Source: VRUE01 sp963715455
GTDB lineage: Bacteria > Actinomycetota > Thermoleophilia > Solirubrobacterales > 70-9
NCBI GenBank assembly: GCA_963715455.1
Contig: OY970245.1
Coordinates: 1,426,001-1,490,000 of the forward strand
Length of the DNA: 64,000 nucleotides
Direction: 5' to 3'
A program made the translations under genes and the position numbers. Below are positions 32,023-40,796 of the stretch, piece after piece (the stretch's first letter is position 1; the number at the start of each line of letters is the position of its first letter). The notes beneath the pieces were generated by a model. It was given only the letters and a program-made list of their open reading frames with translations, ran no database searches and was not told where the DNA came from.

Positions 32023-32949
32023 GTGAACGTCCTCATCGCGACCGACATGGAGGGGATCGCCGGCATCGATGCCAGCGGCGACTGCCTGCCCTCGCATCCG
32101 GCGGCCTACGCGCGCGGGCGGCGGCTGATGACCGATGAGGTGCTGGTCGCGATCGAGGCGCTGCGCGAGGGCGGGGCCGAGCGCATCTCGGTCGGCGACT
32201 GGCACATGGTCGGCACCAACATCGAACGTGAGCGCATGCCGGCGGGGGTCGAGGTGCGGCCGATCGCCGAGCTCGCTCTGGTCGAGGCCGAGCCCTCGAT
32301 CGCCAAGGCCCACGGCGGCCCGCTCGACGCGGTGGTGATGATCGGCCACCACGCCAGCACACCCAATCCACGCGCCTTCTGCTCGCACACCTTCGTCTGG
32401 GAGATGGAGGTGCAGCTCGACGGCGAATCGCTCAGCGAGGCCCGCGTCTACGCCCAAGCGCTCGCCGCTGAGGGTATCCCGGTCCTGGTGCTCAGCGGCG
32501 ATCGCTGGATGCTCGAGGAGCTCGGCGAGGGGGAGATGGGCAGCGCCCGGCTGATCGAAGCCAAGCAGGGGGAGGGGCGGGCCAAGGCGCGCTCGCGCGA
32601 CATCGAGACGGTGCGAGCCGAGTTGCGCGAGGCGATCGGCGCTGCCATGGCCGGGTCGCTAGAGCCACCACCATCGCGTAACTACCCGGCCGAGCTGCGC
32701 ATCACCGCCGAGGGTGAGGAGATCGCCAGGACGACGGTCTCCGAGCCGGCCGACCTGCTGCGCACGATCGCCGACGCCTTCCGCACCAGCCAGGTCTCGC
32801 GCGAGTACCGTCAGCTCGCCAAGCTGCTGCCGGCCGGCAACGAGTCTCGCCTGCGCGCCGCGCAGCGTCGCCTCGGCAGTCTCGTCGCCACCCCGGTGAT
32901 GCGCTCCAAGGAGCGCCGCTGGCTCAGCCTCGCTCCGCCAGTCGCTTGA
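32023..32949 (+). CDS. M55-family D-aminopeptidase-like protein (DppA type)
   Basis: The 308-aa protein matches M55. It has VLIATDMEGIAGI with the first zinc Asp and Glu, a conserved GGAERISVGDWHM, the paired His region DAVVMIGHHAS, and RAFCSHTFVWEMEVQLDG. In the family these coordinate two zinc ions and release D-amino acids from peptides. The C-terminal 100 residues are more variable and may set specificity. It starts with GTG 32023, ten bases after the Rossmann gene. The stop overlaps the convergent SRPBCC gene by 26 bases. Confidence 0.87.
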   Translation: MNVLIATDMEGIAGIDASGDCLPSHPAAYARGRRLMTDEVLVAIEALREGGAERISVGDWHMVGTNIERERMPAGVEVRPIAELALVEAEPSIAKAHGGPLDAVVMIGHHASTPNPRAFCSHTFVWEMEVQLDGESLSEARVYAQALAAEGIPVLVLSGDRWMLEELGEGEMGSARLIEAKQGEGRAKARSRDIETVRAELREAIGAAMAGSLEPPPSRNYPAELRITAEGEEIARTTVSEPADLLRTIADAFRTSQVSREYRQLAKLLPAGNESRLRAAQRRLGSLVATPVMRSKERRWLSLAPPVA

Positions 32950-33385
32950 CCGCAGCGAGCAGGCGACGCGTGGCCAGTACGTGGCCGCGTGTGCCGATCA
33001 CCAGCGTTCGATAGACACTCCCCCGCGAGCCGGGGAACTCGGCGCGAGTCTCAGCCCGCACGAGGGTGCCGCTGCCGTCGCGGTCGTCGAGCCGGAAGGT
33101 CAGCGCGTAGTTGGAGAAGCGATGACTGCCGGCGAGTACGAGCTCGTGCGGCTGCTCGGCGCCCTCGACGTGGAAGCCGGTGAAGGCCGAGCCAGTGGTG
33201 AGCGGGCGGGGGCCGCTGGCCTCGGTGTCGGCGCAGCCGACCAGCCGGGCGAAGCGAGTTGCAATTGGCGAGGCGAAGGAGCCCTCGGCGACGCGCAGCA
33301 CTGCCTCCCAGGTGGCTTTCGGACTCGCGTCGACGCTCACCGAAAGCTCGTCGATGAAGGGGAGGGTGGCTGCCGGGGTGCCCAC
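32924..33385 (-). CDS. SRPBCC-family protein
   Basis: The 153-aa START-like protein has DELSVSVDASPKATWEAVLR at the N-terminus, the core VEGAEQPHELVLAGSHRFSNYALTF-type strands, and a C-terminal helix VLATRRLLAAVKRLAERG. GTG 33385 gives a start ten bases after the anti-sigma stop, so it is the fourth gene of the cupredoxin / sigma / anti-sigma operon. The longer open frame upstream has no protein-like composition. Its ligand is unknown. Confidence 0.82.
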   Translation of the reverse strand: MGTPAATLPFIDELSVSVDASPKATWEAVLRVAEGSFASPIATRFARLVGCADTEASGPRPLTTGSAFTGFHVEGAEQPHELVLAGSHRFSNYALTFRLDDRDGSGTLVRAETRAEFPGSRGSVYRTLVIGTRGHVLATRRLLAAVKRLAERG

Positions 33386-33395
33386 TCGGGCGATG

Positions 33396-34067
33396 TTATG
33401 CGGGCGGCGGATTGACCGGCGCTTCGAAGGTGCGCTCGCCGACGCGGATGCCGATCGCCGCGGTGCGTGAGAGGTCGAGGGCGGAGCTGAGCACCGCATT
33501 GGAGTCGTCTCCCCAGCGGTAGCGGAAGGAGCCGGCCGGCATGCGGGCACCGCTGGGCCCGCGCAGGAAAACCGTGCAGAGCTCGCCCGAGCGGGCTCCC
33601 TTGACGTAGACATGGATCTCGGTGCCGAAGGGGCGTGGTTCCAATGTGGCGCCGATTTTCAACTTCGCTGGGAGCGACTCGAAGCTGATGTGGCGCTGTG
33701 GGGGGCTCTCGTCTGTGCCGGAGAAGACGAAGATCGCCAGGGCGATGGCGGCCAAGGCGGCGGTCGCCCCGCTCAGGGCCAGGCCGAGGCGCCACTGGCG
33801 ACGGCGGCCGCTCGAGCGTCGCTCGGCGCCGACCGCCGCCATGACGCGCTCGCCGAGCGCGGCCGGCGGAGTCGGTGCGCTGTCGAAGCGCTCCGGGTCC
33901 GCCAAGGGCATCAGCCGCGCGACCCCCTGCAGCGAGTCGAGCTCGGCCCGGCAGGCGGCGCAGCCCTCGAGATGGGCCTCCAGGCCGGCGCGCTCTCCCT
34001 CGCCGAGCTGCCCAAGGGCGTAGGCGCCTAGCGACTCGCGCCACTCGCGACAGTGCTCAGCCGTCAT
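33396..34067 (-). CDS. Anti-sigma factor with zinc-finger (ZAS) domain, RskA-like
   Basis: The N-terminal 40 residues carry an anti-sigma zinc motif (HLEGCAAC, the H-x3-C-x2-C pattern, plus HC at residues 5-6). A single membrane helix (ATAALAAIALAIFVFSG, about 97-113) leads to an extracytoplasmic domain resembling anti-sigma-K (EIHVYVKGARSGELCTVFLRG). The gene overlaps the end of the sigma factor by 11 bases, the standard arrangement for sequestering a cognate ECF sigma factor at the membrane. Extracellular release would depend on a signal not visible here. Confidence 0.92.
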   Translation of the reverse strand: MTAEHCREWRESLGAYALGQLGEGERAGLEAHLEGCAACRAELDSLQGVARLMPLADPERFDSAPTPPAALGERVMAAVGAERRSSGRRRQWRLGLALSGATAALAAIALAIFVFSGTDESPPQRHISFESLPAKLKIGATLEPRPFGTEIHVYVKGARSGELCTVFLRGPSGARMPAGSFRYRWGDDSNAVLSSALDLSRTAAIGIRVGERTFEAPVNPPPA

Positions 34068-34566
34068 AGCCGATCTCCTCCAGAGCGACGCGCAGGGCTC
34101 GCAGGCCGTAGTAAACGCGGCTCTTCACCGTGCCCTCGGGCACGCCCAGCTCCTCGGCGACCTCCACGTAGGGTCGGCCGCGGTAGTAGGTCTCGACCAG
34201 GACGCGGCGGTGCTGCTCGCCGATCCGCCGCATCGCCTCCTCCACCTGCCAGGCGAGCAGCGCCTCGTCGAACGGTTCGACCGCAGGCTCGACCCCACCG
34301 GCGGCGAGGCGGGGCCGTGAGGCTCGGGCGCGTCCCAGATCGATCACCACGTTGCGCAGGATGGCGAACAGCCAGGTGCGCAGCGAGCCGAGCTGGGGGT
34401 CGAAGCGCTCGCCCGCCCGCCAGGCGCGCAGGAAGGTCTCCTGCACCGCCTCCTCAGCCAGGCCCGTGTCGTCCAGTGAGCGGACCGCAAACCCGTACAG
34501 CTCACCCGCGTGCGCGGCGTAAGCCTCGCGCACGTCGCGTTCGCGGCTCAGCGCGCCGTCTGGCAT
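34057..34566 (-). CDS. ECF-family RNA polymerase sigma factor
   Basis: The 169-aa protein has region 2 (YAAHAGELYGFAVRSLDD, then EAVQETFLRAWRAGERFD and LFAILRNVVIDLGR) and region 4 (EQHRRVLVETYYRGRPYVE, then ELGVPEGTVKSRVYYGLRAL) separated by a short linker, with no region 1 or 3: a group IV (ECF) factor close to SigK types. It is translated from ATG 34566, four bases after the cupredoxin stop, and overlaps its anti-sigma gene. It probably transcribes its own operon. Confidence 0.94.
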   Translation of the reverse strand: MPDGALSRERDVREAYAAHAGELYGFAVRSLDDTGLAEEAVQETFLRAWRAGERFDPQLGSLRTWLFAILRNVVIDLGRARASRPRLAAGGVEPAVEPFDEALLAWQVEEAMRRIGEQHRRVLVETYYRGRPYVEVAEELGVPEGTVKSRVYYGLRALRVALEEIGYDG

Positions 34567-34570
34567 TCCC

Positions 34571-34924
34571 TCAATCTACGACGATCTTGCCGCGCATTTC
34601 AGGATGGATCTTGCAGTGGTAGCGGTAGGTGCCGCTGCTCGAGAAGCGGAATGCCTTCGCCTTGCCGGGTTTGATCTTGCCGGTGTCGAAGCTGCCGCCC
34701 CTGGTCGCGGTGTGGCGGACGGAGTCGCGGTTGGCGAAGACGACCGTCGTGCCGCGTGAGACCGACAGCGTGCCCGGGCGGAAGGAGAATTCGCGGATGT
34801 TGACCGTGCTCGTCGCCGACTTGCCGGCGACCGGGCCCTCCCCAGAAGCCATCCCGGATGAGCTGAGCAGCGCGCAGACCAACGCCGCGCTTGCCGTCAC
34901 AGCCGCCAACCGTCGTCCCGTCAT
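34571..34924 (-). CDS. Exported cupredoxin (plastocyanin-like blue copper protein)
   Basis: The 117-aa protein has a signal peptide (AAVTASAALVCALLSSSGMA). Its beta-sandwich carries all four type I copper ligands: His in SVRHTATRG and Cys-x2-His-x2-Met in YHCKIHPEMRGKI. It acts outside the membrane as an electron carrier or copper binder. It heads the operon with the ECF sigma and anti-sigma genes (four-base gap), suggesting that the sigma system responds to copper or redox stress at the envelope. ATG 34924 is chosen for the signal peptide. Confidence 0.9.
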   Translation of the reverse strand: MTGRRLAAVTASAALVCALLSSSGMASGEGPVAGKSATSTVNIREFSFRPGTLSVSRGTTVVFANRDSVRHTATRGGSFDTGKIKPGKAKAFRFSSSGTYRYHCKIHPEMRGKIVVD

Positions 34925-35000
34925 CCGCCGCCTCCTGTCTGGGTCTTCCGCATCTGCCCGGCGTACGGACCCGTCCCGGGAAAGGTTCAGGCCGGCCCGG

Positions 35001-35047
35001 GTGCGTTTGACCTTTGCTGCGCTATCCGCAGCAAAGGTCAAACGCAC
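35001..35047. repeat. Perfect 21-bp inverted repeat between divergent genes
   Basis: Arms 35001-35021 and 35027-35047 are exact inverted copies (beginning GTGCGTTTGACC and ending GGTCAAACGCAC) around CTATC. It lies 77 bp upstream of the cupredoxin/sigma operon and 40 bp upstream of the divergent LTD-like protein. It is positioned like a shared operator or leader hairpin, not a 3' terminator. Confidence 0.8.
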
Positions 35048-35086
35048 GATTGAACCCAGCGCGGTTTCTCTACGTAGACCCCGGCG

Positions 35087-37567
35087 ATGGGAGGGCGCCG
35101 CCTCGTCTTGGCAGTGCTTGTCGGGCTCGCCGGCGTGCTGGTGCTCGCTCCGACGGCCCGTGCCGCTTTCCATGAAATCTTGATCCGCGAGGTCTACCCG
35201 GGCTCTCTGGCCCAACCGGACTCCGACTACGTCGTCCTGCAGATGTACGTCGGTGGCCAGCAATTCGTCGCCGGCCACGCGCTGACCACCTACACGGCCG
35301 CCGGCGCCCAGAGCGGCACCTTTACCTTCCCCGACAGCCTGTCCAACGGCGCAAGCCAGCAGACGATCCTCGTCGGCGACACCGGGGTAGACGGGGCCTT
35401 CGGTGTTGCTCCCGACCTAGCCAACGCGAGCTTTGCCCTCGACCCCACGGGAGGCGCCGTCTGCTGGGCGGGCTCGTTCGATTGCGCCGCCTGGGGTGCC
35501 TTTGCCGGCTCCACGCCGTCGGCCTCCGGCTCGCCGGCCGACCCGCTCGGCATTCCCAACGGCATGGCGCTGCGGCGCACGATCGAGCCCGGCTGCCCGA
35601 CCCTGCTGCAGGCGGCCGACGATACGAACAACAGCGCCGACGATTTCCTCGATGCAACGCCGCAGCCGCGCAACAACGCCAGCGCGATCGCCGAGAAAGC
35701 CTGCACCGGGCCGACCACGACGATTGACAGCAAACCAGCCAACCCGACCAAAGCGACGAGCGCCTCCTTCGCCTACCACGCCAGCCAGGCCGGGGCGAGC
35801 TTCGAATGCAGGCTCGACGGGGCTGCCTTCGCGGGCTGTGACTCCGACGGGATCGACTACGCAGGTCCGCTCACCGACAGCACCCACACCTTCCAAGTGC
35901 GGGCCAAAAGCGAAGCGGGCTTCCTCGGCGCCGCCGTCAGCTACACCTGGCGCGTTGACACGGCGGCACCGACCGCGACGATCACCGCCAAACCCGCCAA
36001 TCCGAGCCCGGGCGCAAGCGCTTCCTTCAGCTTCAACTCGAGCGAGAGCGGCTCGAGCTTTCAGTGCAGTCTCGCCGCGGGTGCAGCTGCGGACGACTTC
36101 TCTGCCTGCACCTCACCCAAGATTTACTCGAGCCTCGCCGACAGCGAGTACACCTTCAAGGTGCGGGCGACGGACGCCGCCACCAACCAGGGCACCGCGG
36201 CGGTCTACGAATGGACGGTTGACAACTCACTGGTCGATGAAACACCACCGGACACGCTGATCGACAGCGCCCCGCCCGATCCAAGCGAAAGCTCTACAGC
36301 TGCCTTCACCTATCACTCGACCGAGCCCGGCTCGAGCTTCGAGTGCAAGCTGGATGGTGCGAGCTTCACGGCCTGTCTCGTCAGCGGGGTCACCTACACG
36401 GATCTCGGCAACGGCTCACACACCTTTCAGGTGCGGGCGACCGACGCCAGTCAGAACGTCGATCTGACCCCCGCCGGCCACACCTTCGTCGTGGCGGTTC
36501 CCGTGACCCAGCCCCCCATCACGACCCCACCGGCGACAAGCCCGTCGGTCGGGTCTGCGCCGCCGAGCACGAGTACCCCATCCACCACGCGCAAGAAACG
36601 CCCCCGCCGCAAACGCTGTCGGCCCGCCCGAAACAGCCACAGTGCGCACAGTCACCATTTGCGCCGGTCGGGCAAGCGCTGCAAGCGCGGCAAAAAACGC
36701 AACCGCGCCACCGCGTCCACCTTCCACTTGGTCATGCTGCGCGAGATCTACCCTGGCTCGAGCGCGAGTCTCAGCGCCGAGTACGTCGAGTTGCAGATGC
36801 ATGCGTCGGGTCAGGAGTTCGTCAAAGGGCACAAGGTCGACTTCTTCGACAAGGCGGGGGACTCGCTCGGCTCGGCTGTCTTTGACGCCGACGTAGCGCG
36901 CGGCTCGACTCAGAGCACGATCGTCATCGCCAGCCCCGAGGCGGAGTCCCAGTTCGGGTTTACCGCCGACCAGGGAATGACCGGCGGCAAGCTCGACCCG
37001 ACCGGCGGTGCTGTCTGTTGGGAGGCGCTCGACTGTGTCTCCTGGGGAAGCTTCAGTGGCCCGCTGGTCTCGCCGGCCGGCAGCCCCGCCGATCTATCGG
37101 GCATTCCCGACGGGATGGCGCTGCGGCGCACGATCGCCCCGGGTTGCCCCACGCTGCTCGAGGGCTCCGATGACCGCAACGACAGCGCCGCTGATTTCGC
37201 CGACGCCTTCCCGGCGCCGCGTCCCAACGCGGTGACCCCCAGCGAGCGCGCCTGCGCCGGGCCGGGAGCGGGATATCCGGGACAGGGTGGCGGCGCCACC
37301 AACGGCCGACCGCAGACAAGGCTCGGTCGCAAGCCCGCCAAGCGCACCCTCGACCGCACCCCGACCTTCGGCTTCAGCTCCAACCGTGCGGGCTCGACCT
37401 TCCTCTGCAATCTCGACGGGCGGCCCTTCAAACGCTGCCGCTCGCCCTTCACCTCATCGCGCCTCGGCTTTGGCATGCATGTCTTTCGAGTAAAGGCACG
37501 GGCTCCGGGTGGTCTGATCGACCGCTCCGCGGCTACTTGGCGTTTCCAAGTCATTCCCCACGGGTAA
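35087..37567 (+). CDS. Large secreted protein with duplicated lamin-tail-like modules and Ig-like repeats
   Basis: The 826-aa protein has a signal peptide (VLAVLVGLAGVLVLAPTARA). Residues about 28-205 resemble a lamin-tail-type domain (ILIREVYPGS, DYVVLQMYVGGQQFV). Three Ig-like repeats follow (about 215-470, each with TIDSKPANPT-type starts and SFECRLDGAAFAGC). A Thr/Pro linker and a very basic stretch (KKRPRRKRCRPARN, about 505-545) lead to a second copy of the first module (about 550-715: MLREIYPGSSASL, EYVELQMHASGQEFV) and a final Ig-like repeat. Both modules share GIPDGMALRRTI-like segments, so the gene arose by internal duplication or fusion. No enzyme domain is seen. Confidence 0.82.
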   Translation: MGGRRLVLAVLVGLAGVLVLAPTARAAFHEILIREVYPGSLAQPDSDYVVLQMYVGGQQFVAGHALTTYTAAGAQSGTFTFPDSLSNGASQQTILVGDTGVDGAFGVAPDLANASFALDPTGGAVCWAGSFDCAAWGAFAGSTPSASGSPADPLGIPNGMALRRTIEPGCPTLLQAADDTNNSADDFLDATPQPRNNASAIAEKACTGPTTTIDSKPANPTKATSASFAYHASQAGASFECRLDGAAFAGCDSDGIDYAGPLTDSTHTFQVRAKSEAGFLGAAVSYTWRVDTAAPTATITAKPANPSPGASASFSFNSSESGSSFQCSLAAGAAADDFSACTSPKIYSSLADSEYTFKVRATDAATNQGTAAVYEWTVDNSLVDETPPDTLIDSAPPDPSESSTAAFTYHSTEPGSSFECKLDGASFTACLVSGVTYTDLGNGSHTFQVRATDASQNVDLTPAGHTFVVAVPVTQPPITTPPATSPSVGSAPPSTSTPSTTRKKRPRRKRCRPARNSHSAHSHHLRRSGKRCKRGKKRNRATASTFHLVMLREIYPGSSASLSAEYVELQMHASGQEFVKGHKVDFFDKAGDSLGSAVFDADVARGSTQSTIVIASPEAESQFGFTADQGMTGGKLDPTGGAVCWEALDCVSWGSFSGPLVSPAGSPADLSGIPDGMALRRTIAPGCPTLLEGSDDRNDSAADFADAFPAPRPNAVTPSERACAGPGAGYPGQGGGATNGRPQTRLGRKPAKRTLDRTPTFGFSSNRAGSTFLCNLDGRPFKRCRSPFTSSRLGFGMHVFRVKARAPGGLIDRSAATWRFQVIPHG

Positions 37568-37752
37568 CACCACAACGGCTCTGCGAAGCCGATCCCCCGT
37601 TTCAGTGACACAGATTCGTGTCCTATACGGGGCATTTGCGGGTTTTCCCGCTTGCTGCCGACGGGCAGAGGTGTGTACCGTAGGCGCTGGGAAGAGGTAC
37701 GGCGCCATACGCAGGGACTGGGTTTACGTCAATGCGACCGAGGAGAGATTGA

Positions 37753-40722
37753 ATGGCTAGGCGTCTAATTGCTTTCGTGGTGATGTCACTCTGGCTTGTA
37801 GCTGCGGTGCCGGCCGCGCAGGCCGACACCGGTGACATCATCGAACCGCAGAATGAACCGGCGACGACGGCGGATGGATGGCAGGCCGGGGTCTGCTTCG
37901 ATCCGACCGACACGCCGAACTGCTCTCCGGAAACCCCGGAAAAGTTCTTCCTCGAAGCGGGCGGCCATCCGCCGATGGGCTTCACGCAGTACCTGCTCAG
38001 GCATACGGAAGGCATGGGCAAAGTCGAACCGGCCGGGATCGAAGTGCCGGTGATGCCGCTCGTCGGGCCGACGGCGGATCGGTCAATCAGGACGCTTCAG
38101 GTGGATCTGCCGCCCGGCCTCAGCGTCAACCCGGAGGCGACGCCGCGCTGCCCGCGCGAAGACTTCGAGACGCTGCCGATCCCCGAATGCGAAGCCGACA
38201 CGATCATCGGGCGCGAGGAAGTCACCCTCGTGGTGAACACCGCCGGCGTGGTGCCGGCACCATCGCCGCCCTTCCCGGCGGGCAACACGCTCCCGGTCGG
38301 GTTCGTGATCCCACCCAGCACAGCGCAGGGCACCAAAGTTCCCGTCTACAACGTCGAGCCCGACCCGGGTGAACCGGCCCGCTTCGGCTTTGTTATCGGC
38401 GGCACGAAAATCGTCTACCTCGAGACCAAGGTCGCCTGGGACAGCGACTACCACCAGAGCTTCGTGATCCGGCCGCCAGCGCCGTCGATCGGGGTCTCAA
38501 CCCTGAAGAGCCGGCTGGTCAGCCTCGGCGAAGAACCCGGCAACGGCACCTTCATTAGCAACCCGACAACCTGCTTCGACCCGGCCGAAGAGGACACGCT
38601 TTACTCGACTTGGTTCCGAGCCGAGTCCTACGGCGAAGAACCGAGCCCAGTATTCCCCGAGGGCCTAACTCCGTTCGAGGCGAGGGTCGAAGACGACGAA
38701 GGCAATCTTTACCAGCAGGAAGGCTGCGACGAAGTCCCCTTCGAGCCGGACATCGGCGTCGATCCGGGCACCAGCTTGGTCGACTCGCCCGCTCCGTCGA
38801 CAGTGGTCACGACGATGCCCTTCGAGGTGCCCCCACCCGCAGGCACAGGCGACGACCAGTCGCAGTCGCACCTGCGCCGCGCTCAGCTGACCTTGCCGGC
38901 CGGCATGGGAATCAACCCGTCCGGGGCAAACGGCCTCGTGGCTTGCACCGATGCACAGTTCAAGAAGGGTCAGCGGGTGGGCGGCAACGAATGTCCCGCG
39001 AACTCGAAGATCGGCACGGTGCAGGTCGAGACACCTCCGCTGCCTGACGGATCGCTGAAAGGCGACGTTTACGTCGGCGAGCAGAAGAGCTCGGACCCCA
39101 CCTCCGGCGAAGAGTTCCGCATTCTCGTCGAAGCCAAGTCGGAGCAGTATGGGGTCGTCGCCAGGCTGATCGGCAACACGATCGCCAACCCCACGACCGG
39201 CCAGCTGACCGCGGTCTTCGATGAGCAGGAGATCGGGCCGTTGGCCGGGCCGCTGCCGCGCGGCCTGCCGCAGGTTCCCTTCGAATCCGTGACGCTGCGC
39301 CTCGACGGGCCGCGGCTGGTGCTAACCAGCCCGCCGACCTGCTCGAAAGCCGAGTCGAGCGGCCAGATGGAACCATGGGCGCGACCGGGCCAACAGGTGC
39401 CGGTGGGTGACGAGTTCACCCTCTCCAGCGTCCCGGGCGGCGGAACCTGCCCGACGAATCTGGCCGACCGGCGCTTCACGCCGACCTACACGGCGAAATC
39501 GGACAGCAGCAAATCCAAGATCTACAGCCCGTTCCGCGTGCAGATCGGACGCAGCGACGGCGAGCAGGAGATCAAGGGCGTCGACGTGACCCTGCCCGAA
39601 GGCCTGACCGGCAAGCTGAAAGGCATCCCGTACTGCCCGGAGAGCGCCATCGACGCGGCGATTGCCGCCAGCGGCGTCTCCGAGCAGGCCAGCCCCAGCT
39701 GTCCGGCCAGTGAGATCGGCACCACCTCGACCAGGGCCGGCACCGGCGCCAACCCGCTGACGATCGGCGGCAAGGCCTACCTGGCCGGTCCCTACAAAGG
39801 CGCGCCGCTCTCGATGGTCGCCGTCACCCCGGCGGTGGCCGGACCCTTCGACCTCGGCAACGTGGTCGTGCGGGTGGCGTTGTTCGTCGAACCCGAAACG
39901 GCCCAGGTGAGGGCGGTCGCCGATCCGATCCCGCACGTGTTCGACGGCGTCAAGCTCGACCTGCGCACGATCGACGTCAACGTCGACCGCAGCAAATTCA
40001 TGAAGAACCCGACCAACTGCCGTGCGGGCGCCGTCAGTGGCTTCCTCAACGGCGGCGGTGGGGACCCGACCGTGCCGGCGGCGTTCAGCGCCTACCCGAT
40101 CTCGACGCCCTACCAGGCGAGCCAGTGCAAACGGCTCAAGTTCAAGCCGAAGCTGTTCCTGCGGCTGTTCGGCGGCGAGGGCGTCACCCAACGGGCCAAG
40201 CACCCCTCGCTGCGGGCGATCCTGGAACCGCGTGAGAATGACGCCAACCCGCGGCGCACGGCACTGGTCATGCCGCGGGCGCTGTTCCTCGATCAGAGCA
40301 ACATCCGGACGATCTGCACCCGGGTGCAGCTGGCCGCCCACGACTGCCCGAAAGCGGCGATCTACGGTCATGCAAAGGCACGCTCGCCGCTGCTCGACGG
40401 CGTTCTCAAGGGCCCGGTCTACCTGACCTCGTCCAGCAACGAACTGCCCGATCTGCTGGTCGACCTGCGCGGTCAGGTCGACGTGCAGCTGCGGGGCGTG
40501 ATCAGCTCCGTGCGAGGCAGTCTCAAGACGGTGTTCCGCAAGACGCCCGACGTGCCGGTGAGCAAGTTCGTCCTGCGCATGCAGGGCGGCCCGAAAAAGG
40601 GGCTCCTGATCAACTCGCAGAATCTCTGCCAGGCGGATCTGGACGCCTTCCTCAACATGAAAGCGCAGAACGGCAAGCGCCTGCGGACCAACGAGCAGCC
40701 GATCCGGGTGAGTGGCTGCTAG
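37753..40722 (+). CDS. Large secreted protein of unknown function
   Basis: The 989-aa protein has a signal peptide (IAFVVMSLWLVAAVPAAQA) and an acidic, beta-rich body. Recurrent segments of the type TLQVDLPPGLSVNPEATPRC, QLTLPAGMGINPSGANGLV and GVDVTLPEGLTGKLKGIPYC appear at least three times, each followed by a Cys-Pro pair and a SKIGTV/EIGTT-like strand. This suggests three or more homologous beta-sandwich repeats. No known domain was recognised; similar giant proteins are common in Solirubrobacterales. GAGGAGA lies five bases before ATG 37753. A strong terminator follows. Confidence 0.82.
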   Translation: MARRLIAFVVMSLWLVAAVPAAQADTGDIIEPQNEPATTADGWQAGVCFDPTDTPNCSPETPEKFFLEAGGHPPMGFTQYLLRHTEGMGKVEPAGIEVPVMPLVGPTADRSIRTLQVDLPPGLSVNPEATPRCPREDFETLPIPECEADTIIGREEVTLVVNTAGVVPAPSPPFPAGNTLPVGFVIPPSTAQGTKVPVYNVEPDPGEPARFGFVIGGTKIVYLETKVAWDSDYHQSFVIRPPAPSIGVSTLKSRLVSLGEEPGNGTFISNPTTCFDPAEEDTLYSTWFRAESYGEEPSPVFPEGLTPFEARVEDDEGNLYQQEGCDEVPFEPDIGVDPGTSLVDSPAPSTVVTTMPFEVPPPAGTGDDQSQSHLRRAQLTLPAGMGINPSGANGLVACTDAQFKKGQRVGGNECPANSKIGTVQVETPPLPDGSLKGDVYVGEQKSSDPTSGEEFRILVEAKSEQYGVVARLIGNTIANPTTGQLTAVFDEQEIGPLAGPLPRGLPQVPFESVTLRLDGPRLVLTSPPTCSKAESSGQMEPWARPGQQVPVGDEFTLSSVPGGGTCPTNLADRRFTPTYTAKSDSSKSKIYSPFRVQIGRSDGEQEIKGVDVTLPEGLTGKLKGIPYCPESAIDAAIAASGVSEQASPSCPASEIGTTSTRAGTGANPLTIGGKAYLAGPYKGAPLSMVAVTPAVAGPFDLGNVVVRVALFVEPETAQVRAVADPIPHVFDGVKLDLRTIDVNVDRSKFMKNPTNCRAGAVSGFLNGGGGDPTVPAAFSAYPISTPYQASQCKRLKFKPKLFLRLFGGEGVTQRAKHPSLRAILEPRENDANPRRTALVMPRALFLDQSNIRTICTRVQLAAHDCPKAAIYGHAKARSPLLDGVLKGPVYLTSSSNELPDLLVDLRGQVDVQLRGVISSVRGSLKTVFRKTPDVPVSKFVLRMQGGPKKGLLINSQNLCQADLDAFLNMKAQNGKRLRTNEQPIRVSGC

Positions 40723-40740
40723 CAGCGGACGGCGGTAGAC

Positions 40741-40796
40741 GCCTGAGACAGCGCGGCGGGCTGACTGGTGCCCGCCGCGCCGTTTGCTTCTCAGGC
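40741..40796. terminator. Bidirectional terminator hairpin
   Basis: An inner stem GCGCGGCGGGC/GCCCGCCGCGC (40751-40761/40770-40780) is enclosed by an outer stem GCCTGAGA/TCTCAGGC (40741-40748/40789-40796). It lies exactly between two convergent genes, 19 bases after one stop and touching the other. T-runs are short, but symmetry and position support termination in both directions. Confidence 0.75.
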
